This document shows positions 40,687-51,016 of a stretch of 64,000 nt of DNA, piece by piece (the first letter of the stretch is position 1; every line of letters begins with the position of its first letter). The notes beneath the pieces were generated by a model. That model had not been told where the DNA came from, did no database searches, and worked only from the letters and a program-made list of their open reading frames with translations. The position numbers and the translations under genes are program-made. The DNA is from Buddleja alternifolia (lineage: Eukaryota > Streptophyta > Magnoliopsida > Lamiales > Scrophulariaceae), in contig CM033404.1 in NCBI GenBank assembly GCA_019426215.1, positions 2,108,001-2,172,000 of the forward strand, given 5' to 3'.

Positions 40687-42056
40687 GATTTTGTAATGCA
40701 ACAAATTTGATGGGGGTATCAAATGTCGAAAAGATTTGATACTGCAAGCATTTCTCACCCGAGGTCAGATGCTTTTTCCTTAATTTTATATCACTTTTAT
40801 TATAATGTACCAAGTTCAATTAAAGAATTGTTCGCTATTGGTTTGTTCTTAAATTTTGAGGCCACTTTTGGCATTTCTGCTTTCTTGCAACGCTGAGTTC
40901 TTTTGGGGTTTATGGATGCCAAAATTATATTTTGTGAATTTGATGATGTTTGTTGTGCTTCATGTTTTAGTGCTCTGAAGTAATTCATTCAGATTTGCAA
41001 ACCCAACCCTAGTCATGTAATTTATTGTCTGCTGCTGTGTAATGACAGAACGGAGTCTTGACTGATAGACTAATAGCAGCCTTAATATTGTACAATATTG
41101 CATGAGCGTAAGTTCGAGATATTACCACAACCCGTAATCGGTACAATCAGATTATGGTTTCTCCTGTGTTTTGAGTTAGTATTTGATAACGGGTGTCATG
41201 ATAATTTGCAGAACTTCAAGGAGTCGTCGTTATTACTGAGTAGGTAGGGGATGCTGTAATTCCCTATATATACTTGGATTCTTCTAGACTTGAGTACCTA
41301 CATTTAATTAGATTCTTCTATATGGGTGGGCAATGAAGGCAGCATTTTTCGAATGATCTTAATGTCTAAGAGGACAATGATCTTTATAATCTCGAAAATT
41401 GACATAAAAGGTGCAAATGAAATCAACAGATGAGAAATCCAATTTTTTTTTTTTTTTGTCAAGCATTTCATCAACAGTAGCGTATTAACTTCAGGATAAA
41501 GCTCCGAAACCTCAACTCCAAACGACGGTCCAATATCAAAGTTTGTATGATCTCCCGTGTATCTAAATATTTTTTACAATTAGACTCCTGTGTATTTTAA
41601 TGTTCTTACAATTCTACCCCCTCAAACATTACATATAGACCTGGGTGTGTTGGTAATTTCCAATTAGTCAGGTTTTGTTTTTGGTAATTACATAATAAAT
41701 GAGGGGTCTATGTTTAATTTTTCTTTTATTCTTCAAATCAAAATCCATCAATCCAAATACGAATACAAGCACAACCTTATGTAATTCAAATTTGCTGAAC
41801 CTACCTTAACCTTGGTCATGTAAATTGGTGTAGGGAACGGAGTTTTTGACTGATAAACTAATGTCATAGGCTCACAGCCTTGGTATTGCACTATATTGTT
41901 GTAGAACGTTTATTTAGATTCTTCTCGACGAGGTAGCGATGAACGAATGATACGTTCATCGTTCATCATCTTAAAGTCAGACAGGATAATGATCTTTACC
42001 ATCTCGAAAATTGACATAAAAGGAGCAAGTGAAACCAACAGATTGAAAATCCAATT
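40687..42056. other. Region between convergent SPB1 and PCBER-like 3' ends
   Basis: No intact gene. It contains the SPB1 3' UTR and a duplicated 3'-flank of the PCBER-like gene. Blocks near 41030-41110 and 41340-41560 resemble 41818-41900 and 41961-42170. The second includes a coding fragment (41458-41557). Confidence 0.7.
41458..41557 (-). pseudogene. Last-exon fragment of a PCBER-like gene
   Basis: About 100 bp closely matching the final exon of the downstream gene (42069-42168), including TTCATCAACAGTAGCGTATT and CTCCAAACGACGG. The matching 3' UTR lies to its left (GAAAATTGACATAAAAGG). The stop region is replaced by a T run (about 41442-41457) and the upstream exons are missing, so it is a truncated tandem duplicate. 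Confidence 0.85.
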
Positions 42057-44041
42057 TCAAACATATTGGTCGAGCACTTCATCAACAGTAGCGTATTTAA
42101 CATCAGGATAAAGCTCGGATGCCTCGACTCCAAACGACGGTTCAATCTCAAAGTTTGTCTGATCTCCCTTCACAAAAACAGAGTGGCAGATTCCTAGTTT
42201 CACATTTAGTGGGCTTGAAGCTTCTGCAAGAAACATTGTTAACAATGAATAAGACATTTTTAAATCTTTCAAACATAATAGTATTATGAGATAGAGAGGG
42301 ATCATCATATTATCTTACCTTGAATGTTTTTCAGAACTTGTTCTTCGGGAACATATATTCGTTCGAGGGTTTTTCCAATCTTTTTCTCCCACAAGGAAAC
42401 AAGGTCATTCATGGAAATTGTGTTGGCAGGAGGTCTAATGTAGAGGATCTTGTTCAACGTTCTTGGGTCGTCCACGGCTTTGATGGTATAAGTCGCGATA
42501 TCTTCTTCCTTATTATAAACAGCTGAATATAACAAAAATCTAAGGAAAGTCAATCAATTTCAATTATAACGCATAATTGATCCTTTCTTGCTATATTGAG
42601 ATAGAACAAGTCATGTTTAGAAACTTCTAGGACTGAGTTCCGGCACAATCACAACCACCATGTTATGGAATAGCATTTAATTATTGAGACTATAACATAA
42701 CTTGAATCACTCCGAGGGATCAAAATTCCAATTACCTTTGATGTTCCCATCCCCTAAAATGACAACTTTGTCCCTCGGGGGAGCCGTGGCGTCTAGCTGT
42801 GCTAGTGTCCTAACAAATATACCAGCAAAGAAATTGCTAGAGACATAAGTATAAGGAACTCCTGCTGCCTCAATGAAACGACGGAATTCCGCCTTGTGTC
42901 CGAACACTGATTTTGCAGGCTCGACTGCATGGACGCGATCTACATCATTCCCAAATTCCGAAGGAAAGAATCGCTGCAAGCATCATCATACACAATATGT
43001 AAGACTAATGTGTTCATGAGAATATATCTAACTCCATCAATTCTTCAATCTTGAAAGAATCTGAGAGCTAGAAACTCTTCATAATTTCTTCATTTCTTGT
43101 TCAGAAAATCATATTAGTAATATGGGAAAATTATACACACACCCAATCACTCATTGTGTAATTACCAAAACTCTGCTCACTTATTGAAAATTACCTCAAA
43201 AGACCTTCAAAGGGTTTATTTATAAAGTTTCCATATAATAAAATCGTAAAAAGTTTTAAATCATGGTGACAATTGTAAGAAATGCATTAGTATGACGAGA
43301 ACTTTATGTAATTTCCAATACGTGAGGGGATTTGTGCGTAATTTCCCCTAGTAATATTTAATATTTTACCTTGATATTGCCAGCCTCCTTAATAGCAGCT
43401 ACAATCTTATCTTGATCATTTAACTGAGCGTAGCCAACGGTTGAGATCACCACATCCACTTGCTTTATTGCATTTACCAAGCTTTCGTGATCATACAAAT
43501 CTCCCTATAACATTATAAACAAAACAAAATTAAAATAAAATAAAACATTTAAGTTCAGAGAAATAGTTAATTAAATACAAAATACAGAGAAAAACAAAAT
43601 TAAGAAACCAAGGCTTGTTAGCGGTTATCAGCTTCCACTTTCACGGTGAAGGAGGTTCTGAATTTAATTTCAGACAAATTGTGACTTTTTTTATTTAGAC
43701 TTGGGGTCTGACTAATAATTAAAAACTATCGGCCCGAGTATGTCAGGTGAGGGTAAAAACTATCGGCCCGAATATGTCGGGTGAGGGTAGGCTTCGCCTA
43801 GAATTGAAAAAAAATAAAAAAAATAAGAAAGAAGAGTGAGAATTGAGCTCACGAGGATGAAGGTGACGCCAGAATTTGTGAAGGTTTGAATGAGGTGGGA
43901 TTTGGGGGGTGCAGGATTAGAGAGCGTGGAGTGTCTAATTAGAATGAAGGTTGGGTGGCCGGATTTGACGCTGGCGTCGACGATGAATTTTCCGATGTAT
44001 CCAGTCCCTCCGATTATCAGAATCTTACTCTTTCCGGCCAT
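42057..44041 (-). CDS. Phenylcoumaran benzylic ether reductase / isoflavone reductase-like NADPH reductase
   Basis: A NADPH-dependent reductase of the NmrA/PIP family (PCBER, isoflavone, pinoresinol-lariciresinol reductases), acting in lignan and neolignan metabolism in the cytosol. Five exons on the minus strand (44041-43853, 43504-43370, 42973-42736, 42522-42319, 42223-42057) join to 310 residues. The N-terminal dinucleotide motif is GGTGYIG. RFFPSEFGNDVDR and the catalytic-type lysine K135 (FGHKAEFRR) follow. PYTYVSSNFFAG, APPRDKVVILGDG, NKEEDIATYTIKAVDDPRTL and the C-terminal TNFEIEPSFGVEA, YPDVKYATVDEVL complete it. The start MAGKSKILIIGG fits the family better than the ATG 24 nt upstream. 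These blocks look PCBER-like rather than true isoflavone reductase, but substrate is inferred. Intron 1 holds a SINE. Confidence 0.9.
43611..43795 (+). mobile_element. tRNA-derived SINE copy in PCBER-like intron 1
   Basis: A box A-like TTAGCGGTTATCAG (from about 43619) is followed about 35 nt later by a box B-like GGTTCTGAATTTAATTTC. The body GTGACTTTTT..., TATTTAGACTTGGGGTCTG matches copies at 56650-56815 and 58384-58556. A short segment AAAACTATCGGCCCGARTAT is repeated twice near the end. Confidence 0.6.
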
Positions 44042-45354
44042 CGGTAAGAATCTCCGGCGACACACAGTAATTGCTCAGCCTGGGAAAATAACTTTTGTTA
44101 GTTGTGATAGAATGAGTGATGGTGGTCAAAAATTATTTATATATTGAAAATAAAATAAGATTTAATGGTCGCTTTACATGTTTCGTTATGTCATATGGGC
44201 TATAGCATCTATACATATATATATTATTATTATTCTTTGAACTAAAAGAGGTGACATAATTTTTTTTTAAATTATAAATCCAATACACCACCACATAAAA
44301 TGGCATATTAGGCGCTTCAGATTATCTTTAGATATAGATGCAGGAATTCTTAACAAAAAGAAGAAAAGATGGATGCAGGAATGGATAATACTATAATGGA
44401 TCGAGAGTATTGTTTTCGATCCACTATTCATCACATATTCACAAGTGGCGGGATGGTGTTCACAGGATGGATGGTGATGAAAATCACCCCACCACTTATG
44501 AATATGTGATGTACAGTGGATCGAAAGCAATACTCTCAATCCACTATACATTTTTCCATGGAGGAATGGAGACATCCTACCATTAAACTTTTTACTATTA
44601 TAAAATAAAATAAGAAAAATTACACACAGACAAATTCTTACAATTTTATCCGTATAAACCTTATAAATAGATCTTTTGAGGGGCTGTATTGATAATCTTT
44701 AATAAATAAAGGGAGGGGGGTTGTGTGTTCTTTTCCCTATAAAATATTTGGAGCCGTATTTATTGGGCCGCTTGTCGGACCATAAAACTTTCCACTATTG
44801 TAAAATATTCGAATTGGGTAATGTATTTATTGGGTTTATAAGCCCATCACGGTGATGGCATCACCTAGCCCCAAACGACACCAGTCAATTTAACCCCATC
44901 CATGAAGTTTGAAGCCAAAAATTATTAGTCTCAAATTTTGGTTAGAACAATCTCAAAAAAGTGATGGAGCACGAACTACAATATGTCTCTATTGCATGTC
45001 ATGCAAAGGAAAATGCCTCTACTGTGTTCTGCAAATCAAATAAAAGTTGCAATTAAAATCATTTTTGTTAGAGAGAGAGAGAGAGGGTGAGAACTAGCAT
45101 TAGCACAATTACGATCCGAACCAAAACTTCTAACGGGCCTCGAAAATATAGGCCCCCGGAAAGTTCAAAGTTGCGTAACGAATTCGAACTATGGAAAACT
45201 TAAGTCAAAAGCATCACTTTCAAGAGGATTTTGAATTACGGATGAACAATGAATTAAGTTCAAGCGATAAGAATGTTCAATTAGTGTAAACTCATGGTAC
45301 AAAAAGAAGAAAAGAAGAAAAACTCATTCCTATAATCAAAGTCGAGATACAACC
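44042..45354. other. Spacer between the two reductase genes
   Basis: It contains the promoter of the 42-kb gene (left part), a foldback element (44393-44547), a degenerate AATTACACACAGAC...GTTGTGTGTTCTTTTCCC inverted element (about 44615-44738) and the 3' end of the 45-kb gene. A GA repeat lies at 45069-45086. No other gene is seen. Confidence 0.55.
44393..44547. mobile_element. Palindromic foldback element
   Basis: ATAATGGATCGAGAGTATTG, CGATCCACTATTCATCACAT and ATTCACAAGTGG on the left mirror the right half, whose inverse reads ATAGTGGATTGAGAGTATTG, CGATCCACTGTACATCACAT and ATTCATAAGTGG. The two arms pair over about 60 bp each. No open frame or certain target duplication is seen. Confidence 0.7.
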
Positions 45355-45556
45355 TTACAACAGGGTGTCCAAGTACTCGCTTATTGTGGTGTATTTGACA
45401 TGTGGGTATAGCTCGGTTCCTTCGACACCATTCGATGACTTTATGTCAAAGTATGTCTGATCTCCCTTTACAAATGCTGAGTATATGAAAACCATCTGCA
45501 TGTTGTCTGGATATGGAGTTTCTGAAATGCAGTGCCATATGGTTACATAACCCCCG

Positions 45557-45587
<31 letters not shown>

Positions 45588-47707
45588 CCCTAGACCGCTC
45601 TTAAATTTGTTTTGAGCAGAAAAGAGAAATATGCAAAATTTTCCCTTGTTAACTTTGTTCCAGTAAAATCCAATGAAAGAAACCAACATATAATGGCATG
45701 GAACAGAAAAGACAATAAAAGAACAAAAACTTCGCAACTCCTACTTTTACTCGATCAACATACCCTGGATTTTCTCAAGAAGCGCTTCCTCCGAGATATA
45801 CATTCTCTCGAGATTTTTTCCAATTTTGTTCTCCCAAATATCAACGAGCTCATGCATGGAAAGAGTGTTTCCAGGTGGCCTCAGATATAAGACCTTATTC
45901 AAGGTACGTGAATCATCAACTGTGCTAATAGTGAAGGCAGCAACATCGCTTTCCTTCACGAAGACACCTAAAAGAGACGTACAAAAACAGCAGTTGTATC
46001 AAAACTCTTTTCACCAAAAACATATACTTGCTCTTTAGTTCATCGTAACTGAGATATTTTAGTTATGGGACCTTTAACACTGCCGTCTCCAAATATAGTG
46101 ACTTTGTCCCTCGGTGGGGTTTGAAGGCCTGGCTGAACAAGTGATGGAAGCAAGTAGCTCGTATAGAAGTTGCAGCTGATGTAAGTGTAAGGAATGCCTT
46201 CAGCTTCTACAAGTCGCCGGATTTCAGCTTTTCTTGAATAGAAGTCGTGGTCCAAGTTGGAAATTCGCGTTTTATCAGGATCCGATCCAAATTCTGATGG
46301 AAAGAACCTCTGTACAATTCCAAATAATCATTAGAACATAGTACAATATTGAAATAAATGTACGAAAATACTACATTGTAGGCAAAACTACATGATTATA
46401 TCGAAAAAAGTGCTTCCATATGTGCACAAAAAGGTCTCAAACAAACTTTATGGGATAACAAATTACATAATTTCACATGGAATAGTTTTTATATTTAGAG
46501 GCTGCATACCATGTGCTGCACCTGACGATGGTTATATTTCGGAAAATAGACGGTGATGATAAGATCATATGGATCTTTTGTCCAACAATTAAGGAAAATT
46601 TTAGAGCTTAAATGGCAATGGCATGCTATACTAAACTTTATAATCTATGCATCAATAATTTTCTTAAAAATAATTATATTTATGTATTGATAATGTTCTT
46701 AAAGAAGCTGGCCAGGCATATGGATATGGAATCAGAACATGAGCAAACCAAGTTCAAATTTTGAAAAAAAATAATATTTTATTATATTTTGGTAATGTTT
46801 TCCTTGTAGCGATCATATTTAAAGCTGAAAGACGAACCAAGTTACCCGATACTCGACTCGAGCTCGATCGCTAAAAGCTCGTTAACATATCAAACCAAGC
46901 TTGAACAACCTTTTATGTTTAATAAGTTTTGAAGCTCGGCTCCAGCTCAGCTCGATTTGTAAAAAACGATAAAAACATGTATAAAAATATCAAGCTACTC
47001 GAGTTTGGCTCGTGTTTGGCTCGATCAAAGCCCGTTTGAGCTCGACTCGATTATCGATCAAACCAATCTCAAACACGAATTGTGAAGCTCGATTGTAATT
47101 TTTGAACAACAACTCGCTTGGCTTGACTCAACTCATTTGCACCCTATTCATGATGCTAAAAGAGACATTAACACAAGCCTCTCCTGTAATTACATTGTTG
47201 ATTCATGTTCTCCTCCAAAACATCACAAAGTAAATGCTTTTTATGCACTCATAAAACATTGCAGAATTAGAAACTTAGAAAAGAGAATAACAAAAATAAT
47301 GACCTTGATGCAACCGGCGCGTTTGATCGCTCGAATTAGGAGCTTCTGTTCATGAACTTGCTTGGATGAAACAGCACAAATCACGATATCGACTTGATTT
47401 AGGGCTTCTATTAAGCTATCTTCATCTTGCAATGAACCCTAATAACAAAACAAAACAAAATCATAACCTACAAGAAACAAAAATTGAGAAGACAAAATCA
47501 AAGGCTAGCTTTGGAACATGCTTTACAAATCTCGAGGCCTTCATTGGAGAGAAATTGAAGCTTCTGGAGCTTGATCGGGTCGGAAAATGCGGAGTTTCTG
47601 ACGAGTCCGAATGTTGGATGCGATGAGTTTAAACTGGCTTTTGCGAGTTCGAATCCGAGGTTTCCTGTCACTCCGATTATGAGTATTTTGCTCTTGCTTT
47701 CCGCCAT
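45355..47707 (-). CDS. Isoflavone reductase-like (PCBER family) reductase, tandem paralogue
   Basis: The second NmrA-family reductase of the pair. Five exons on the minus strand (47707-47522, 47438-47304, 46309-46072, 45967-45764, 45521-45355) give 309 residues. Exons 2-5 have exactly the same lengths (135, 238, 204, 167) as the 42-kb paralogue, and exon 1 is one codon shorter. Closing the frame after exon 1 requires a GC donor (AAA|GCATGT) instead of GT. Motifs are GVTGNLG at the N terminus (GxxGxxG kept but otherwise altered), RFFPSEFGSDPD, catalytic-type K134 (YSRKAEIRR), PYTYISCNFY, TPPRDKVTIFGDG and YPHVKYTTISEYLDTLL. Several family-typical residues differ, so it is likely a diverged enzyme of unknown substrate. 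It could be non-functional if the GC intron is not spliced. Confidence 0.85.
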
Positions 47708-47925
47708 TGAGTTGTGTCTGATTGGAGTGGCACGGCGGCGGTGGCGGCGGCGCTTGGGTGGGAGAATAGCTGAAAGAGATTTCTGTTGACTCTTAGGCCG
47801 AGTTTGGTTGTGTTTGTATGGTTTAAACTTAAAACCAATACTATTTGTTTTTGGTTTTTATATTTTTTATTTTGTCGAAATATAAAATCAACTAATGGAA
47901 TCTCGTGCCAAAGACTAGAGCGATC

Positions 47926-48052
47926 TTCTATCCCATAATAGTGTGCTGACCCCATTGTGAGATTAACAGTTTTTTTTAAATGGACACTTGTCAATCCCAC
48001 AATGATGTGACACCATTGTGGCACACAATTGTGGGATAGAAGATCCGTTCTG
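47926..48052. mobile_element. MITE of the GATCTTCTATCCCATAATAGTG family, copy 2, with 9-bp target duplication
   Basis: The left arm (TAGAGCGATCTTCTATCCCA) and the inverted right arm (CAGAACGGATCTTCTATCCC) pair well. GCCAAAGAC flanks both ends exactly (47917-47925 and 48053-48061). It belongs to the same family as 14821-14996. The 9-bp duplication supports a Mutator-like origin. Confidence 0.88.
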
Positions 48053-48061
48053 GCCAAAGAC

Positions 48062-49440
48062 ACGTGATACTAATTATGTATATAAAAATAATTAAATACA
48101 CATATAAATATATATTATAATATAATTTATTTATTTATAATATGCAAAATTAAAAGCTTGATTCATGTTTGATGACTGTTATTGAATTTTTTTATTTATT
48201 TATAGGAGTACTGAATCCTTATAACTTAGGTTTAAACAAATAATAAGACATGATTGATAAATTGAATAAAATGAATATTAGCAAATAAAATGATTAATAA
48301 ATAGCATTAATAAGAGAAGTATATACTTATATATACTTCTCATATAAGAGAAGTATATACTTATATATAAGAGAAGTATATACTTATATATGACAAAGAG
48401 AAGTTAGTTTTTTCATTTTTAAATTATACCAGTAACTACCTTATCTTGAATTTTAAATTTTGAATATTTTAGATAAGATTAATACCTATATGCATTCAAA
48501 TAAAATAAAGTAAAAATAAATTTAACTTTCTGTGTGACACAATTAAATTTAATTAGATCATATACATGTGAGCTTATTTGGATAACCTTAAAGGTCGTGT
48601 CATATATATTATATATAGATACTATTTGAACTGAATCTAGAGAATGAGTTATGTTCGGTTGGCACGATATATAAAGCAAGAGTAAGATTGAAACTTTGAT
48701 TGACCTACTAAAGGATTTTCATTATTCGAATATAATTTCAAATGTAAATTTTCATTCGACTATCAAAGAAAAATCAAATAATTGAATTTTTCACGTTTAG
48801 AATGAAATTCACACATAAATAATCGAGTTTAAATAGAAAAGTCACACTTCATGTTTAAATTTTCATTAATTTTTAAGGAAATAAAGGGACTTATGAGGCA
48901 AGAGATGGTAATATAGTAATATTTTATCATGTGAAAGTCGTTATAAGTTTTAAAAAAACAGACTATTTGTAATGAGCTAAAAGTAAACATAAACTACTAA
49001 GTAACGTTTACATATTGCACGGATTTAGAGTTACACATGGAGCTATGAATTGGGGTATGGAGGGTCGAACACAAAAAAAATAATAGAAAAGCTCATACTT
49101 TTAGATTGGGGGGAGCGAGGAGAACTTTCAAATATCAAAATTTTTAAAGGTAGATTTTTTCCCCCAAAATCGAGGGTGGCGGGTGCTCCCACCAAGCCTG
49201 TGACTCCGTCCCTGTCTAGAGTTAAAAATAGTATAGTGTGCAAGAAAATAGTGGCTAATCAAGTATAAAATAGCTTCTTATCAAAAAAAATAAAAAAAGT
49301 GTAAATTAGCTGAAAATCTATGTTTGGATCAAAGATTTTGTTTAGAAAAGGAAAAGGTCCAAAGCACAAAATTCCATAATTTGAGGAGCGCTTTTATCGA
49401 CTAAGCCAAATTCCAAACACATCCTAAAAGGAAACACCAA
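48062..49440. other. AT-rich intergenic DNA
   Basis: No gene recognised. It contains a short palindromic tandem array (about 48313-48395) and a degenerate member of the GACTCCGTCCCTG-ended miniature family (about 49033-49217). Confidence 0.5.
48313..48395. repeat. Tandem palindromic repeat of AAGAGAAGTATATACTTATA
   Basis: About three units of AAGAGAAGTATATACTTATA, roughly 27-45 bp apart, with an inverted copy between (ATATACTTCTCATATAAGAG). The array can fold into a cruciform. Confidence 0.75.
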
Positions 49441-49843
49441 GGCTGTGTTTGTTTTTGTTTTCAAACACATTTTGGCTAAAAAATTTGGTCAAAACTTGTT
49501 TGCTTTATGTTTTTTTGATCAAAAATGACTTTTTTGGTCAAAACATTTGTCAGCTATTGTTTCCCTATTTGTGTGCACTTTAGGGAGTCTACTAATTACA
49601 TCAACTACAATATATATATATACTTATATTATATTATATTTTTCAATCATTAACTAATTATAAATACAACTTTTCAGACAAAAACTTACATGATTTGACT
49701 GCTACAATAACTTTTGTCTTTTCTAAAAATAAAATCAAACAAAAAACCAAACATATTTTTATCAAAATACACAACTCCCAATAACTTTTTTCACTAAAAT
49801 TTTCACAAATAAGAAAACCTCAACGTAAAAACAAACACAGTCC
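49441..49843. mobile_element. hAT-like MITE with GGCTGTGTTTGTTTTT ends
   Basis: The left end GGCTGTGTTTGTTTTTG matches the inverted right end GGACTGTGTTTGTTTTTAC. The inner arms are rich in TTTTGGTCAAAA-type palindromes. About 400 bp and non-coding. No unambiguous 8-bp target duplication was found, so the superfamily is inferred from the ends. Confidence 0.6.
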
Positions 49844-50212
49844 AATTTTTCTGTGTTTTTTTTTCCCACCCACCTGTAATCCAAACATCCCCCAAAGGTA
49901 AACCTATTTATGTCGTATAATCTTTCCAGAAAGGGGTATAAATCTTTCGGAGAATTCCAAAATCCTCGAGGGCAAAATAAACCTTCCATATCATAACGGC
50001 TACTAAATAAGAACCCTCCGATCAAATCCAAATTTCAAATTCAAAGATTGCGAAAAACATAACGGAAACCCACCGCCATAGCCAGGTAGCCTTTAAAGCC
50101 TCTCTCTCTCACCACTCCTCTCTCATTAGGCTCCAAAAATTCAAATTCTCTCTCACAAAGAGTTTTCATTTGCTCCTTTTCTCTCTCTAAGGGCACTCTC
50201 TCTCTCTTCAAG

Positions 50213-50319
50213 GTTTTGTTGCTTCTTTCTTTTTTACCCCTTCTTTATCTGTTATCATCATAACAATCTTTAATTCTTGAATTATTGAAGCTAATTATTG
50301 AAATTATGTTGTTTTACAG
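50213..50319 (+). other. 5' leader intron 1 of the syntaxin gene
   Basis: TTCAAG|GTTTTG donor at 50213 follows a CT-rich leader. TTTTACAG| acceptor ends at 50319. The 91-nt leader exon 50320-50410 then follows. Confidence 0.5.
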
Positions 50320-50410
50320 ATCGATTCTTGAGGATATTGAGCGCGGAAGGAAACAGAGTTTTAGAATTGTTCAGAGCCTAATTCACATTTTTGTACCTGT
50401 TTGATCTCCG

Positions 50411-51003
50411 GTATGAATTTTACAGTGATGAATTTTATTTCGTGAGAAGTTCTTATTTTACTGATTTGTAATTGTTGTATTATGAGAATTGATAAATCGA
50501 ACGATTGTTCGGTTTCAGCTCATGTTAGTTTGTGTGCGTATGTGTATTTTTCGTAGTATGATTGTTTGTTGTTTGTGTTGATCTTATTTACACTATCTTT
50601 GAATGATTTTTTATTTCCTGAAAATTTGTTATTTTACAGATTTGTAATCGTTGTATAATGAGAAATCGAATGATTGTTTGATTTGTGTTAGTTTGTGTGC
50701 GTATGTGCACTTTTTCATAGTTTGATTGTTTGTGTTCATCTTATTTACACCATCTTTGAATGATTTTTATTTCCTGAAAAAGTTCTTATTTTACATATTT
50801 GTAGTCGTTGTATAATGAGAAATTGAATGATTGTTTGATTTCAGATCATATTAGGTTGTGTGGATATTCATAATGTGATTGTTTGTGTTGATCTTATTTA
50901 TATCTGTGAATTAGCTACTTTTTTTACTGATTAGTATAATTGCATCTTCAATAATTTTGAGAGGGTAAGCCCTAAGGTTTTCCCCTCTTTTTGATTATTT
51001 CAG
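50411..51003 (+). other. 5' leader intron 2 of the syntaxin gene, with internal repeats
   Basis: Donor CTCCG|GTATGA at 50411 and acceptor TTATTTCAG| ending at 51003, 13 nt before the ATG. The intron is built largely of about three tandem, diverged units of roughly 155 bp (about 50450-50912). Each carries TTATTTTAC...ATTTGTA, AATGATTGTTTGATT-like and TTGATCTTATTTA segments. Confidence 0.6.
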
Positions 51004-51016
51004 AATTGGTGCAAAG

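Noticed and set aside
47677..48063. 128-codon minus-strand frame upstream of the reductase start
   Set aside because: Covers the MITE at 47926-48052 and the leader of the gene in another frame; no family features.
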